A stretch of DNA of 56,700 nucleotides from Hydrogenophilaceae bacterium (GTDB lineage Bacteria; Pseudomonadota; Gammaproteobacteria; Burkholderiales; Thiobacillaceae). Below are positions 18,129 through 25,951 of the stretch, one piece after another (the stretch's first letter is position 1; each line of letters begins with the position of its first letter). Position numbers and translations under genes: made by a program. Under the pieces are notes generated by a model. It saw nothing but the letters and a program-made list of their open reading frames with translations, made no database searches and was not told the origin of the DNA. The stretch spans positions 1-56,700 of the forward strand of contig JACAEC010000166.1 in the NCBI GenBank assembly GCA_013389055.1, in the 5' to 3' direction.

Positions 18129-19130
18129 ATGGCTGACCGCATTCTCCTCGCCCACGGCAACGGCGGCCGCTTCATGCGCGAACTGGTGGCCGAGTTGTTC
18201 GCCCGCCACCTGGCCAACCCCCTGCTCGACACCGATGCCGACGCCGTGCCCCTGCCGAGCCTCTCAGGCCAGCTTATGCTCACCACCGACGGCTTCACCG
18301 TGCAGCCGCTGGAATTTCCCGGCGGCAACCTCGGCAGCCTGGCGGTGCACGGCGTGGTCAACGACCTCGCCGTCGCCGGCGCCGTGCCGCGCTATCTCAC
18401 CCTCTCCGCCCTGATCGAGGAAGGCCTGGAAGTTGCCCAACTGGATCGGCTGATCGCCAGCTTCGCCCGCGCCGCGCAGGCCAACGGCGCTGCCGTGGCG
18501 GCCGGCGACACCAAGGTGGTGCCGCGCGGCCAGGGCGGCGGCCTGTATCTCAACGTCGCCGGCATCGGCGAGCGCCAGGCCACCGCCGCCCTCGGCCTCA
18601 AGCAAATCCAGCCCGGCGACGCCGTGCTCGTCTCCGGCCCGGTCGGCGACCACGGCGTCGCCGTGCTGCTGGCGCGCGAGCAATTCGGCTTGTCCGGCAG
18701 CCTGCAATCCGACTCCGCCTCGGTGCTGCCCCTGGCCCAGGCCATCTGGCACCTGCCCGGCCTGAAATTCATGCGCGACCCCACGCGCGGGGGGCTGGCC
18801 ACCGTCGCCCACGAAATCGCCCAGGCCACCGGCCACAGCGTCCAACTGCAACAGACCGCCGTGCCCGTGCGCGGCGAAGTGCAATCCGTGTGCGAAATGC
18901 TCGGCTACGACCCCTACTACCTCGCCTGCGAAGGCCGCATCGTCGCCATTGCGAAAGCGGAAACGGCGGAAACGATACTGGCCGCCTGGCGCGCCCTGCC
19001 GAACGGCGCGGACGCCGCGATCATCGGCCGCATCGAGGCCGGCGGTGGGAGGGTGTTGCTGGAGACGGAACTGGGCGGGCGGCGGGTGTTGCCGGAGTTG
19101 GAGGATGATCCCTTGCCGCGGATATGTTGA
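18129..19130 (+). CDS. hypE: Hydrogenase maturation protein HypE
   Basis: A 333-residue member of the PurM/AIR-synthase-like family. HypE accepts the carbamoyl group from HypF on its C-terminal cysteine and dehydrates it to thiocyanate for the hydrogenase cyanide ligands. The N-terminus LLAHGNGGRFMRELV, the TTDGFTVQPLEFPGGNLGSLAVHG segment, DPTRGGLATVAHEIA and the terminal PRIC with the modified cysteine as last residue are all present. hypA, hypB, hypC, hypD and hydrogenase structural genes are not in this window; hypF is 1.2 kb upstream on the same strand. Confidence 0.96.
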   Translation: MADRILLAHGNGGRFMRELVAELFARHLANPLLDTDADAVPLPSLSGQLMLTTDGFTVQPLEFPGGNLGSLAVHGVVNDLAVAGAVPRYLTLSALIEEGLEVAQLDRLIASFARAAQANGAAVAAGDTKVVPRGQGGGLYLNVAGIGERQATAALGLKQIQPGDAVLVSGPVGDHGVAVLLAREQFGLSGSLQSDSASVLPLAQAIWHLPGLKFMRDPTRGGLATVAHEIAQATGHSVQLQQTAVPVRGEVQSVCEMLGYDPYYLACEGRIVAIAKAETAETILAAWRALPNGADAAIIGRIEAGGGRVLLETELGGRRVLPELEDDPLPRIC

Positions 19131-19241
19131 ATGTGAATCTTGCGAGGTAGCTTGACACCACCTACCGCCGAAGGAACGGAACGACCAGCCTTACATTTAG
19201 CGCAACCCTTGCGGTAGCGCTTCAATCAAACTGAAATCAGC

Positions 19242-19268
19242 GGGTGGCAAACTAGAGGTTTGCCACCC
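19242..19268. other. Strong intergenic stem-loop
   Basis: An 11-base perfect inverted repeat GGGTGGCAAAC/GTTTGCCACCC with a five-base loop lies between the hypE stop and the end of the lipoprotein pseudogene. It has no U-tract on either side, so it may be a processing or protective hairpin rather than a terminator. Confidence 0.6.
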
Positions 19269-19277
19269 ATCATTGCC

Positions 19278-19712
19278 TTAGGAAGCGCCTTCCTTCTTGG
19301 CGGCTTCGGTCGTCGTTTTCACGCCGTCCGGAGCCTTGGGAATGGAACAGTTCTTCTCGACTGCCACACGCTCAAGGGCATCGCGTTCGCCTTTGATGCG
19401 TGCGTATTCAGCGGCCTCGGGGCCATCGCCACCCTCAAGGAAGAACAGGGCGGGCTAGAACAGGACCATGCCGATAGCCATTTGGGCAGCATCGTCATCC
19501 GCCTTCTTCTTGAGCGAACCATACAAGTCGCTGGCACGGCGATTGATGCGCTCCATCTCGGAGGCAACCTGAGTGAAACTGTGGTTTTGGTACTGAATAG
19601 GCGAGGTAGAGGCAGCGGCAATCTTGTCCGGGCTGCTGGCGCAGCCGGTGATTGCCATCGCGATACCTGCGGCAAGAGCGGTCAAGCTCCCCGTTTTGCT
19701 AAGAACCTGCAT
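19278..19712 (-). pseudogene. Small lipoprotein-like gene interrupted by an in-frame TAG
   Basis: The frame begins with a lipoprotein signal (LAAGIAMAITGCASS) and continues to GMVLF, where a TAG at 19455-19457 stops it after 85 codons. The same frame then continues without further stops as PALFFLEGGDGPEAAEYARI and on to ...KEGASstop at 19278. In related small proteobacterial lipoproteins known to me, this position reads LFWPALFFL, so the TAG most simply replaces a tryptophan TGG. The full frame would encode 144 residues. It is either a recent nonsense mutation, a sequencing error, or less likely a readthrough site. Confidence 0.75.
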
Positions 19713-19852
19713 ATCTTGGACTCCTGAGTTAGTTATATCGCATGCATGGGCATGCGGATGTAATCATATTATGACCGAGTGTTTTGGCAATACCCAGAAG
19801 AGAACCAAATTGTTCGACCCCTGATTTACACCAGAGAACAGTTGTGCTGGTT

Positions 19853-19930
19853 TTATCTGACCACCTTCCCCACCAGCGCATTCAGCACCTTGGCGGCAGC
19901 GAACATGCCGAACACCGAAGTCACGCAAAC
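19853..19930 (-). pseudogene. Remnant of the 3' end of a tcdA-like gene
   Basis: Positions 19864-19927 match the 3' end of the intact tcdA gene (from about 21092) with 6 mismatches in 64 bases. In the corresponding frame it encodes CVTSVFGMFAAAKVLNALVG and ends at a stop at 19853-19855, compared with CVTSVFGMLAAAKVLNALAG in tcdA. Most differences are silent, which suggests that it came from a diverged homologue rather than from recent copying. No other part of tcdA is present beside it. Confidence 0.8.
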
Positions 19931-19961
19931 CGGGAACTGAGGCCCACGTCGTTGTGGGTGT

Positions 19962-20990
19962 TCAACCCGCCCAGACCTCCCCGGTCATCAAGCGCCAGGC
20001 ATTCTGATAGGCGATCGAATGCCGGCTGCGCTCGCTCAGGACATCAAGAATCAACTCACGCTGGTGGCCGATGATCTTCGGATACGCCCCCTCGATGGGC
20101 GGGCGATAGTCGCTGGCCGCCAGGAAGCGGTCCGGGTGCGCCTCCAGCACCGCTTTCCAGTCGTCACGCAGCCGGCCATTGGCGTAGAGCGTGGAATCGC
20201 GTGCGCCGGAAGGGCCGTAGACGCTGGCCGGCGGCGGCACGGCCAAGTCGAAGTGCAGGCCGGGGAAGCGCTCGATCAGGGAGCGGACATAGGCCGGGCC
20301 GTAGCGGCTGCTCCGCTCGGGATAGCGGATCATGGCCAGGTGGCACCAGATCACCTTGGCCTTGGGGTAATTCGTCAGCATCGTCTCAAGGGCGGGCAAC
20401 AGACGGTCTTCGATCTCGTAATGGAGCTGGAAGGCGACGCCGAATTCCTCGCTGAGCTGGAACAGGCCCTGGCCTGCCGGACCGGTGATATCTACGGTAA
20501 TGTCGCGCTCGCTGCGCCCCGCCCTCACCTGTTCCGGCGAGGGGTAATGGCGGAACTCGTGCTCGCCCATGAAAAAGTACTGGCCGCTCTGCAACTGCTG
20601 GCGCACCGCCGCGAGAAAGCGGGCGGGATCGTCCCACCAGCCGTTCCACTCGCCGCTATTGGTGGTCGGGATGAAATATTCCGGGTGGCTGCGCTGCAGC
20701 TCCAGGGCGGAGCCGGCCGTAAGATCATAAGCGGGCGCAAAGGCGATCTGGGCGATATTCAAGTCATCCATATAGCCCAGCATGCGTTCCACATTGGTCT
20801 TGCCGGCGACATAGGTGGCCTGGGCATCGAGGATGGGCAGACGGTCGCGGGCGAGGATGGCCTTGATCCGGCCTCGCCAGACCTCGATCATCTGATGCCG
20901 TTCCGGATTGGTATTGGCGAATGAGAATGCCGGGGTCAGGCCGACCACGCCAGCCAGTGCCATCAGTTGTAGAAAATCACGCCGCCGCAT
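19962..20990 (-). CDS. Exported amidohydrolase-like protein (paralogue B)
   Basis: The 342-residue protein starts with a possible twin-arginine signal (MRRRDFLQLMALAGVVG). It shares long segments with paralogue A at 16.9 kb: MGEHEFRHYPSPEQV, FQLHYEIEDRLLPALE, VIWCHLAMIRYPERS and YGPAYVRSLIE. As in A, the strand-1 DxHxH metal motif is absent (ILDAQATY). The start at 20990 is supported by GGAGGCG six bases upstream. It lies between intact tcdA (upstream) and a tcdA 3' remnant (downstream), as if inserted together with a replacement tcdA end. Substrate unknown. Confidence 0.78.
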   Translation of the reverse strand: MRRRDFLQLMALAGVVGLTPAFSFANTNPERHQMIEVWRGRIKAILARDRLPILDAQATYVAGKTNVERMLGYMDDLNIAQIAFAPAYDLTAGSALELQRSHPEYFIPTTNSGEWNGWWDDPARFLAAVRQQLQSGQYFFMGEHEFRHYPSPEQVRAGRSERDITVDITGPAGQGLFQLSEEFGVAFQLHYEIEDRLLPALETMLTNYPKAKVIWCHLAMIRYPERSSRYGPAYVRSLIERFPGLHFDLAVPPPASVYGPSGARDSTLYANGRLRDDWKAVLEAHPDRFLAASDYRPPIEGAYPKIIGHQRELILDVLSERSRHSIAYQNAWRLMTGEVWAG

Positions 20991-21010
20991 ATATCGCCTC
21001 CAGACCCTGG

Positions 21011-21091
21011 GTAGGGTGCCCCCGCTGCGCGAGGATAAACGTTCCACGCACCGATTTTCAGCTTGTTATTGGTGCGTGGAACGCACCCTAC
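21011..21091. repeat. Palindromic repeat, family C
   Basis: An imperfect palindrome whose ends are GTAGGGTGC and GCACCCTAC, with inner arms GTTCCACGCACC and GGTGCGTGGAAC. Its left arm contains CCCCGCTGCGCGAGGATAAA (21020-21039), a module also found in family A and B copies. The tcdA stop codon (21088-21090) lies inside its right end. Confidence 0.8.
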
Positions 21092-21891
21092 GCCTTCCCC
21101 GCCAGCGCATTCAGCACCTTGGCCGCAGCGAGCATGCCGAAGACCGAGGTGACGCAGGCCGACGAGCCGAAGCCGGCGCAGTTGAGGCCGTGGACGTGGG
21201 CATCCTCGGGCTTTTCGTAGCAGACGCCGCCCTCGGCGCTGGGGTAGATCAGGTTCTCGGTGGAATAGACGCAATCGACGCCGAACTTTTTCTTCGGCTC
21301 GCGCGGAAAACCGTGCTCCTTGCGCAACTTGCTGCGCACCTTGGACAGCAACGGGTCCTGGCTGGTGCGGGCGAGGTCGTCGATCTGGATGCGGGCCGGG
21401 TCCACCTGGCCGCCGGCGCCGCCGACGCAGACGAGCTTGAGCTTGCGCCGCTTGCAGTGGGCGATCAGCGCCACCTTGGCCCGGGCGCTGTCGATGGCGT
21501 CGACGATGTAGTCGTAGCGCGCGTGCAGCAGGGCTTCGACGTTGTCTTCGGCCAGGAATTCTTCGATCAGGTTCACCTTGCAGCGCGGGTTGATGGCGGC
21601 GATGCGCTCGCGCATGGCCTGGGCCTTGGCCTTGCCCAGCTCCGGCGTCAGGGCATGGACCTGACGGTTGATGTTGGATTCGGCGACATGGTCGGGGTCG
21701 ATCAGGGTCAGCTCGCCGATGGCGCTGCGGGCCAGGGCCTCGGCCACCCAGGAGCCGACGCCGCCGATGCCGATGATGCAGACGTGGGCCTGCTGGAAGC
21801 GTTCGAAGGCGGCGGGGCCGTAGAGCCGGCGGACGCCGCCGAAGCGGCGTTCGAAGTCGATGGCGTGCTCGGCCTCGAACAGGTCGCTCAC
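21088..21891 (-). CDS. tcdA: tRNA threonylcarbamoyladenosine dehydratase
   Basis: The 267-residue ThiF/MoeB/E1-like protein has the nucleotide-binding IIGIGGVGSWVAEALARS, the DPDHVAESNINRQVHA segment typical of the TcdA (CsdL) subgroup, VDAIDSARAKVALI, and a late GSSACVTSVFGM. TcdA cyclises t6A37 of tRNA to ct6A in an ATP-dependent step. The stop codon falls within a family C palindrome. The start overlaps the end of the upstream small gene by four bases. Confidence 0.92.
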   Translation of the reverse strand: MSDLFEAEHAIDFERRFGGVRRLYGPAAFERFQQAHVCIIGIGGVGSWVAEALARSAIGELTLIDPDHVAESNINRQVHALTPELGKAKAQAMRERIAAINPRCKVNLIEEFLAEDNVEALLHARYDYIVDAIDSARAKVALIAHCKRRKLKLVCVGGAGGQVDPARIQIDDLARTSQDPLLSKVRSKLRKEHGFPREPKKKFGVDCVYSTENLIYPSAEGGVCYEKPEDAHVHGLNCAGFGSSACVTSVFGMLAAAKVLNALAGKA

Positions 21892-22175
21892 TGGCCGGCG
21901 TCTTCCTTGGCCTGGGCCTCGTGGTCGAGCTCGGCCTTGACCGCGTTGAGGGCGTCGAGCAGGGTCTCCTCGGTCAGGCCGTTGAGGTGTTCCGCCAGCA
22001 TCTCGGCGGCGTCGATGGTGTCCTGGTCGTCGGGCAGGGTCTCGCTGTCGAGGTTGGCCACCAGCACGGCGGCAGCGCCGACCACCTGCAGCAACCGCTG
22101 GCGCTCGGCCATGAGCAGCTCGATCTCCTTCCTGAACAGGGTGACTTCGTCGTTGTTCATGGCGTGGGTGGTCAT
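21888..22175 (-). CDS. Small hypothetical protein upstream of tcdA
   Basis: A 95-residue, acidic, mostly helical protein (FRKEIELLMAERQRLLQVVG, then DAAEMLAEHLNGLTEETLLD). I recognise no family. AAGGAAGGA lies eight bases before the ATG at 22175. Its stop overlaps the tcdA start, so it is cotranslated with tcdA. Confidence 0.65.
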   Translation of the reverse strand: MTTHAMNNDEVTLFRKEIELLMAERQRLLQVVGAAAVLVANLDSETLPDDQDTIDAAEMLAEHLNGLTEETLLDALNAVKAELDHEAQAKEDAGQ

Positions 22176-22248
22176 AAAGCGGTCCTTCCTTTCATTGCAG
22201 GTGAGCGTGGGATAATAGGCGCACTGCCAGCCGCCCGCAAACCCGCCC

Positions 22249-23085
22249 ATGTCGCTCTCGCCCTACGTCTTCGATGCCAGCCGCGCCAACTTCAACGACC
22301 TGGTGCTGGGCAATTCGCGCAAAGGCCTGGTGCTGGTGCATTTCTGGACGCCCAAGGCCGGCCCCTGCATGGTGCTGATGCCGCGCCTGGTGCAACTGGC
22401 CGCCGACTACGGCGGCCGCTTCCTGCTGGTGATGGCCAACACCGACGAGATCGGCGGCCTCGCCCGCGAGCACGGCGTGACCAGCGTGCCGACGGTGAAG
22501 TTCTTCCTCAACGGCGCGGTGGTGCACAGCATCCACGGCGCCGAACCCGACAGCACCTTTCGCGCCGCGCTCGGCCGCTTCGTCGCCATCGACAGCGACC
22601 CGGCCCGGCAGCAGGCACTCAAGGCTCACCAGGAAGGCCGTCTTGATGACGCCATCGCCCTGCTCGCCCGCGCCGCGGTGGACCACCCGGACGATCTCTC
22701 GATCAGCGCCGACCTGGCCAAGCTGCTGTTGCTCTCCGGCCAGCCCGGCCAGGCACTGGCCCTGCTCACCGCCTTGCCGAACGAGGCGCGGCGCGACGGC
22801 CGCATCGCCCCCCTGCTCACCCATCTGGAACTGATCGCCGCCGCCGAGCAGGACCCCGAGACACTCGCCGCCGGCACGGCCGAGGCCCGCTTCTGCCAGG
22901 CCGCCCGCGCCCTGGTCGAAGACCGCATGGCAGACGCGCTCGACCTGCTGCTCGAACTGGCCCAAACCCAGCCCGATTACCGCGACGACATCGGCCGCCG
23001 CGCCCTGATCATCTTGTTCAACCTGCTCGGGCCTGAGCACGAGTTGACCCGGCGCTATCGGGCGCGGCTGGCCGGGCGGGCGTGA
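22249..23085 (+). CDS. Thioredoxin-TPR protein, CnoX (YbbN)-like
   Basis: A 278-residue protein with a thioredoxin fold (about residues 1-110: VLVHFWTPKAGPCMVLMPRL, VTSVPTVKFFLNG) followed by a TPR-like helical region. The active site reads AGPC where thioredoxin has CGPC, so only the second cysteine remains. E. coli CnoX also lacks the first cysteine and acts as a chaperone and redox-protecting protein, so the same role is inferred here. The gene is divergent from the 95-residue protein and tcdA. Confidence 0.85.
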   Translation: MSLSPYVFDASRANFNDLVLGNSRKGLVLVHFWTPKAGPCMVLMPRLVQLAADYGGRFLLVMANTDEIGGLAREHGVTSVPTVKFFLNGAVVHSIHGAEPDSTFRAALGRFVAIDSDPARQQALKAHQEGRLDDAIALLARAAVDHPDDLSISADLAKLLLLSGQPGQALALLTALPNEARRDGRIAPLLTHLELIAAAEQDPETLAAGTAEARFCQAARALVEDRMADALDLLLELAQTQPDYRDDIGRRALIILFNLLGPEHELTRRYRARLAGRA

Positions 23086-23117
23086 ACATCACCCGACAAG
23101 GACAAAGTAACAAAATC

Positions 23118-23231
23118 TCCCTCACCCGCCGCTTCGCGTCGGCCTCTGATGAGGCCCCTACCCTTCGGTATCCCGGAGGGAGAGGCAAAATACACCCCCT
23201 CTCCCTCCGGGAGAGGGGCAGGGGTGAGGGA
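23118..23231. repeat. Palindromic repeat, family B, intergenic copy
   Basis: Bounded by TCCCTCACCC and GGGTGAGGGA with an inner hairpin CCCGGAGGGAGAGG / CCTCTCCC-type arms. It fills most of the 181-base gap between the CnoX-like gene and the DUF3025 gene. Confidence 0.88.
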
Positions 23232-23266
23232 AACAGCATCACCAGTGAACACACCCAGCAATTCAA

Positions 23267-24058
23267 ATGACCACCCCCGCCTGGACCCCCGCCTTCGACA
23301 CCCTGCCCCTGTGCGGTAGCGTCGCCCATTGGGCCGCGTGCTTCCGCAACGCACAGAGCTGGCCAAGCACAGAACAACTCAACGCCCTGGCTGAAGCACA
23401 GAACCTGCGCAACGCCGCCGGTCATGCCGTGCGCTTCGCCGAACAAACCAGCGCCTGCGGCCAACTCGACTACGAGCAGCAGATATTGGAGACCGGCCAG
23501 GTGCCCACGCGCTTAGCCTCCGCCCACGACTTCTTCAACGCCCTGATCTGGCTGACCTTTCCCCGCACCAAGGCCGCGCTCAATGCCGTGCAATGCCACG
23601 AACTGGCCAGCGCGCCCAAGGGCCAGCGCAGCCCGGCCTCGAACGCCGCCACCCTGTTCGACGAGAGCGGCCTGGTGCTGGTGGCGCGCGATGCCGATCT
23701 GGCCGATCTCTTGCGGACAAAACAGTGGCAGGCGGCGTTCTGGGAACAGCGGAAGAAATGGCACGAGGCACGGTTTTATGTCATCGGCCACGCTTTGATG
23801 GAGAAGGGCTTAGCACCCTACCCCGGCATGACCGGCAAGTGCCTGTTCCTGCAAATGGATGCGCTGCCCGAAGCCGGCCCGCCGCCACCGGCGCTGGATG
23901 CCGCCATCGCCGAGGCCTGGCTGAACGGTGCGGTGACGAAACCGGCCGACCTCTTCGTCATGCCGGTGCTGGGCGTGCCGGGCTTCGATGCGGCCAATGC
24001 CAAGGCGGCCTATTACGACAACACCGAGGTGTTCCGGCCGCCGCGTACCACCGGCTAA
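23267..24058 (+). CDS. DUF3025 family protein
   Basis: A 263-residue protein matching DUF3025 through FFNALIWLTFPRTKAALNA, NAATLFDESGLVLVA and, late, LFVMPVLGVPGFD. The function is unknown. The 3' end overlaps the convergent flavodoxin gene by four bases. Confidence 0.88.
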   Translation: MTTPAWTPAFDTLPLCGSVAHWAACFRNAQSWPSTEQLNALAEAQNLRNAAGHAVRFAEQTSACGQLDYEQQILETGQVPTRLASAHDFFNALIWLTFPRTKAALNAVQCHELASAPKGQRSPASNAATLFDESGLVLVARDADLADLLRTKQWQAAFWEQRKKWHEARFYVIGHALMEKGLAPYPGMTGKCLFLQMDALPEAGPPPPALDAAIAEAWLNGAVTKPADLFVMPVLGVPGFDAANAKAAYYDNTEVFRPPRTTG

Positions 24059-24711
24059 GCCAAGACCTCGTCGCAGAAACGCTGGAACTCGGCCCGACCG
24101 ATCTCGCCGTCCAGGGTGAAGTCGGCCAGCGGCCGGCCGAAGGCCTTGAGCGCGATCCAGCGGAACAGCCGCTGCATTTCTCCGAAAAAGAAATAGGGGT
24201 GATAGCCGCTCGATATCGCCAGACGCCCCGCCACGATGGTGCCGCACGCGCGCAGGTGCGCCTCCAGCGGCTCGAACAGCATGCCGAGCTCGAACACTTC
24301 GAGCGGCGGACCGCAGAAGGTGGCGAAGCTCGCCACCCGCTTGCTGTCCAAACCCGCGATCGTATTCAGCCAGCGGGCGACGGGGTAGGCGAGATAGAGC
24401 CACTTCGGCGTGCCCAGCAGGACCAGGTCGAAGTTGGAGACATCGGGCACCGCCAGCGGCCGGATCGCCTGTTCGGGTTGGTGATAGATGCGGTGCCAGA
24501 AGCGGCGGAAACGCGCACTCAAGAGATAAACCGGCAACAGAGGCAGCAGCGGCAGCAAGGGGACAGGCAACAGCCATTTGTTCCACTCGCGTTGCGCCCG
24601 GATCCGCTCGACGGTCACCGCATGGCCGCGACGACGGGCCTCCGCGGCCAAGGCATCGGCCAGCCCGGCGGTATGGCCGGTACGGGAGTAATAGACGATG
24701 AGGACCTGCAT
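24055..24711 (-). CDS. Flavodoxin-family protein
   Basis: A 218-residue protein with a flavodoxin-type FMN-binding start VLIVYYSRTGHTAGLADAL and the strand FDLVLLGTPKWLYLAYPVARWL. It has a hydrophobic stretch at about residues 48-66 (LLPVPLLPLLPLLPVYLLS), unusual for a soluble flavodoxin, so membrane association is possible. The partner and substrate are unknown. It lies downstream of the pirin gene on the same strand. Confidence 0.78.
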   Translation of the reverse strand: MQVLIVYYSRTGHTAGLADALAAEARRRGHAVTVERIRAQREWNKWLLPVPLLPLLPLLPVYLLSARFRRFWHRIYHQPEQAIRPLAVPDVSNFDLVLLGTPKWLYLAYPVARWLNTIAGLDSKRVASFATFCGPPLEVFELGMLFEPLEAHLRACGTIVAGRLAISSGYHPYFFFGEMQRLFRWIALKAFGRPLADFTLDGEIGRAEFQRFCDEVLA

Positions 24712-24732
24712 GAGGGGCTGACAAGCGGCCGA

Positions 24733-25590
24733 TCAGTTGCCGGTCATGGTCGCCTTCTTCTGCACCAGCCGGTCGTCGCGGTAATCCTGCATGGCCTGTT
24801 CGATCTCTTCGCGGCTGTTCATCACGAAGGGGCCGTATTGCACGATGGGCTCATTGAGCGGCAACCCAGCGACCAGGATGAAGCGGGCACCCGCCTCACC
24901 CGCCGTCAGTTCGACCGAATCGCCGGCGCCGAGCACGGCCAGGCGGTGTTGCGGCAGCTCGCTGCCGTCGAGGCTGGCGCTGCCCTCGAAGACGTAGACG
25001 AAGGCGGTCGCTGCCGGGTCGAGTTCACGGCTGAACGCCACGCCGGCCTCCAGACTGACGTCTAGATACTGCACTTTAGTATTCGGGTCTGCGATGGGGC
25101 CGGACTTGCCGCCGTATTCGCCAGCCAGCAGACGCACCCGCACCCCGTTGCCGGCAATCTCGGGAATCGCCTCGGGCGAGAATTCCTGATAACCGGGGTC
25201 GCTCATCTTCTCGCTCGCAGGCAGATTGACCCACAACTGGAAGCCGCGCATCAGTCCGTTGCTCTGCTGCGGCATCTCGGAATGGATGACGCCGCTGGCC
25301 GCCTTCATCCACTGGGCGCCGCCGGCCCGCAAGTCGCCGCGGTTGCCCATGCTGTCCTGGTGCAGCATGTGGCCGTCGAGCATATAGGTCAGGGTGACGA
25401 AGCCGCGATGCGGGTGGTCGGGGAAACCGGCGATGTAGTCGTCGGGGTCGTCGCTGCTGAAATGATCGAGCATCAGGAAGGGGTCGAGGTTGCGCCGGGC
25501 CGGGGTGCCGATGGTGCGGTGCACGGTGACGCCGGCCCCCTCGGACACCGCTTGTGCCTGGATGAACTGGGCAACCTTGCGCGCGGTCAC
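24733..25590 (-). CDS. Pirin-family protein
   Basis: A 285-residue bicupin. Metal-binding motifs are visible in FPDHPHRGFVTLTYML and SGVIHSEMP, followed by GFQLWVNLP. Pirins are iron-binding; some bacterial members have quercetinase activity. No ATG is available near the expected N-terminus; I chose GTG at 25590 (AAGG five bases upstream), which starts the protein a few residues before the usual pirin beginning. The open frame to 25836 is an artefact overlapping the next gene. Confidence 0.88.
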   Translation of the reverse strand: MTARKVAQFIQAQAVSEGAGVTVHRTIGTPARRNLDPFLMLDHFSSDDPDDYIAGFPDHPHRGFVTLTYMLDGHMLHQDSMGNRGDLRAGGAQWMKAASGVIHSEMPQQSNGLMRGFQLWVNLPASEKMSDPGYQEFSPEAIPEIAGNGVRVRLLAGEYGGKSGPIADPNTKVQYLDVSLEAGVAFSRELDPAATAFVYVFEGSASLDGSELPQHRLAVLGAGDSVELTAGEAGARFILVAGLPLNEPIVQYGPFVMNSREEIEQAMQDYRDDRLVQKKATMTGN

Positions 25591-25597
25591 GGCGGCC

Positions 25598-25951
25598 TTA
25601 AGCGACGCGGCCTTCCAGCCAGTCGAGGGCAAGGCCCGGCTCGTCGAATACCTGGATCTCGGCGTCGGTGAACAGGCTGTTGATCCAGGCGAGCCAGACC
25701 ATCCACTCGTCGCTGGTGACCACCGCGATCTTGCGGAAGTCGTAGCGGTGCTGGCGCGAGAAGCGAATCTCTTCCCAGGCGACGTCCAGCGTATAGCTGA
25801 CCATGTCGCGCAGGTCGAGCAGCAGATAGACGCCACCCTCGAACTCGATGTTGTGCAGCACCTGCTGCTCGAAGTCCTTGTAGTCGGTCACGGTGAATTC
25901 GCCCATGACGGAGACGCTGATCAGGTTGTTCTTGACGTTGATGGCAATCAT
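25598..25951 (-). CDS. SpoIIAA-like (STAS-related) protein
   Basis: A 117-residue protein with the SpoIIAA-like fold signature: ISVSVMGEFTVTDYKDFEQQ, GGVYLLLDLRDM, then RFSRQHRYDFRKIAVVTSDE. Members may act as anti-anti-sigma-like or lipid-binding regulators; no partner is visible. The start at 25951 has AAGGA upstream, and the gene overlaps the EamA stop by four bases. Confidence 0.82.
   Translation of the reverse strand: MIAINVKNNLISVSVMGEFTVTDYKDFEQQVLHNIEFEGGVYLLLDLRDMVSYTLDVAWEEIRFSRQHRYDFRKIAVVTSDEWMVWLAWINSLFTDAEIQVFDEPGLALDWLEGRVA

Noticed and set aside
14464..19130. A hydrogenase gene cluster
   Set aside because: hypF and hypE are present but no structural subunits or hypABCD genes are in the window.
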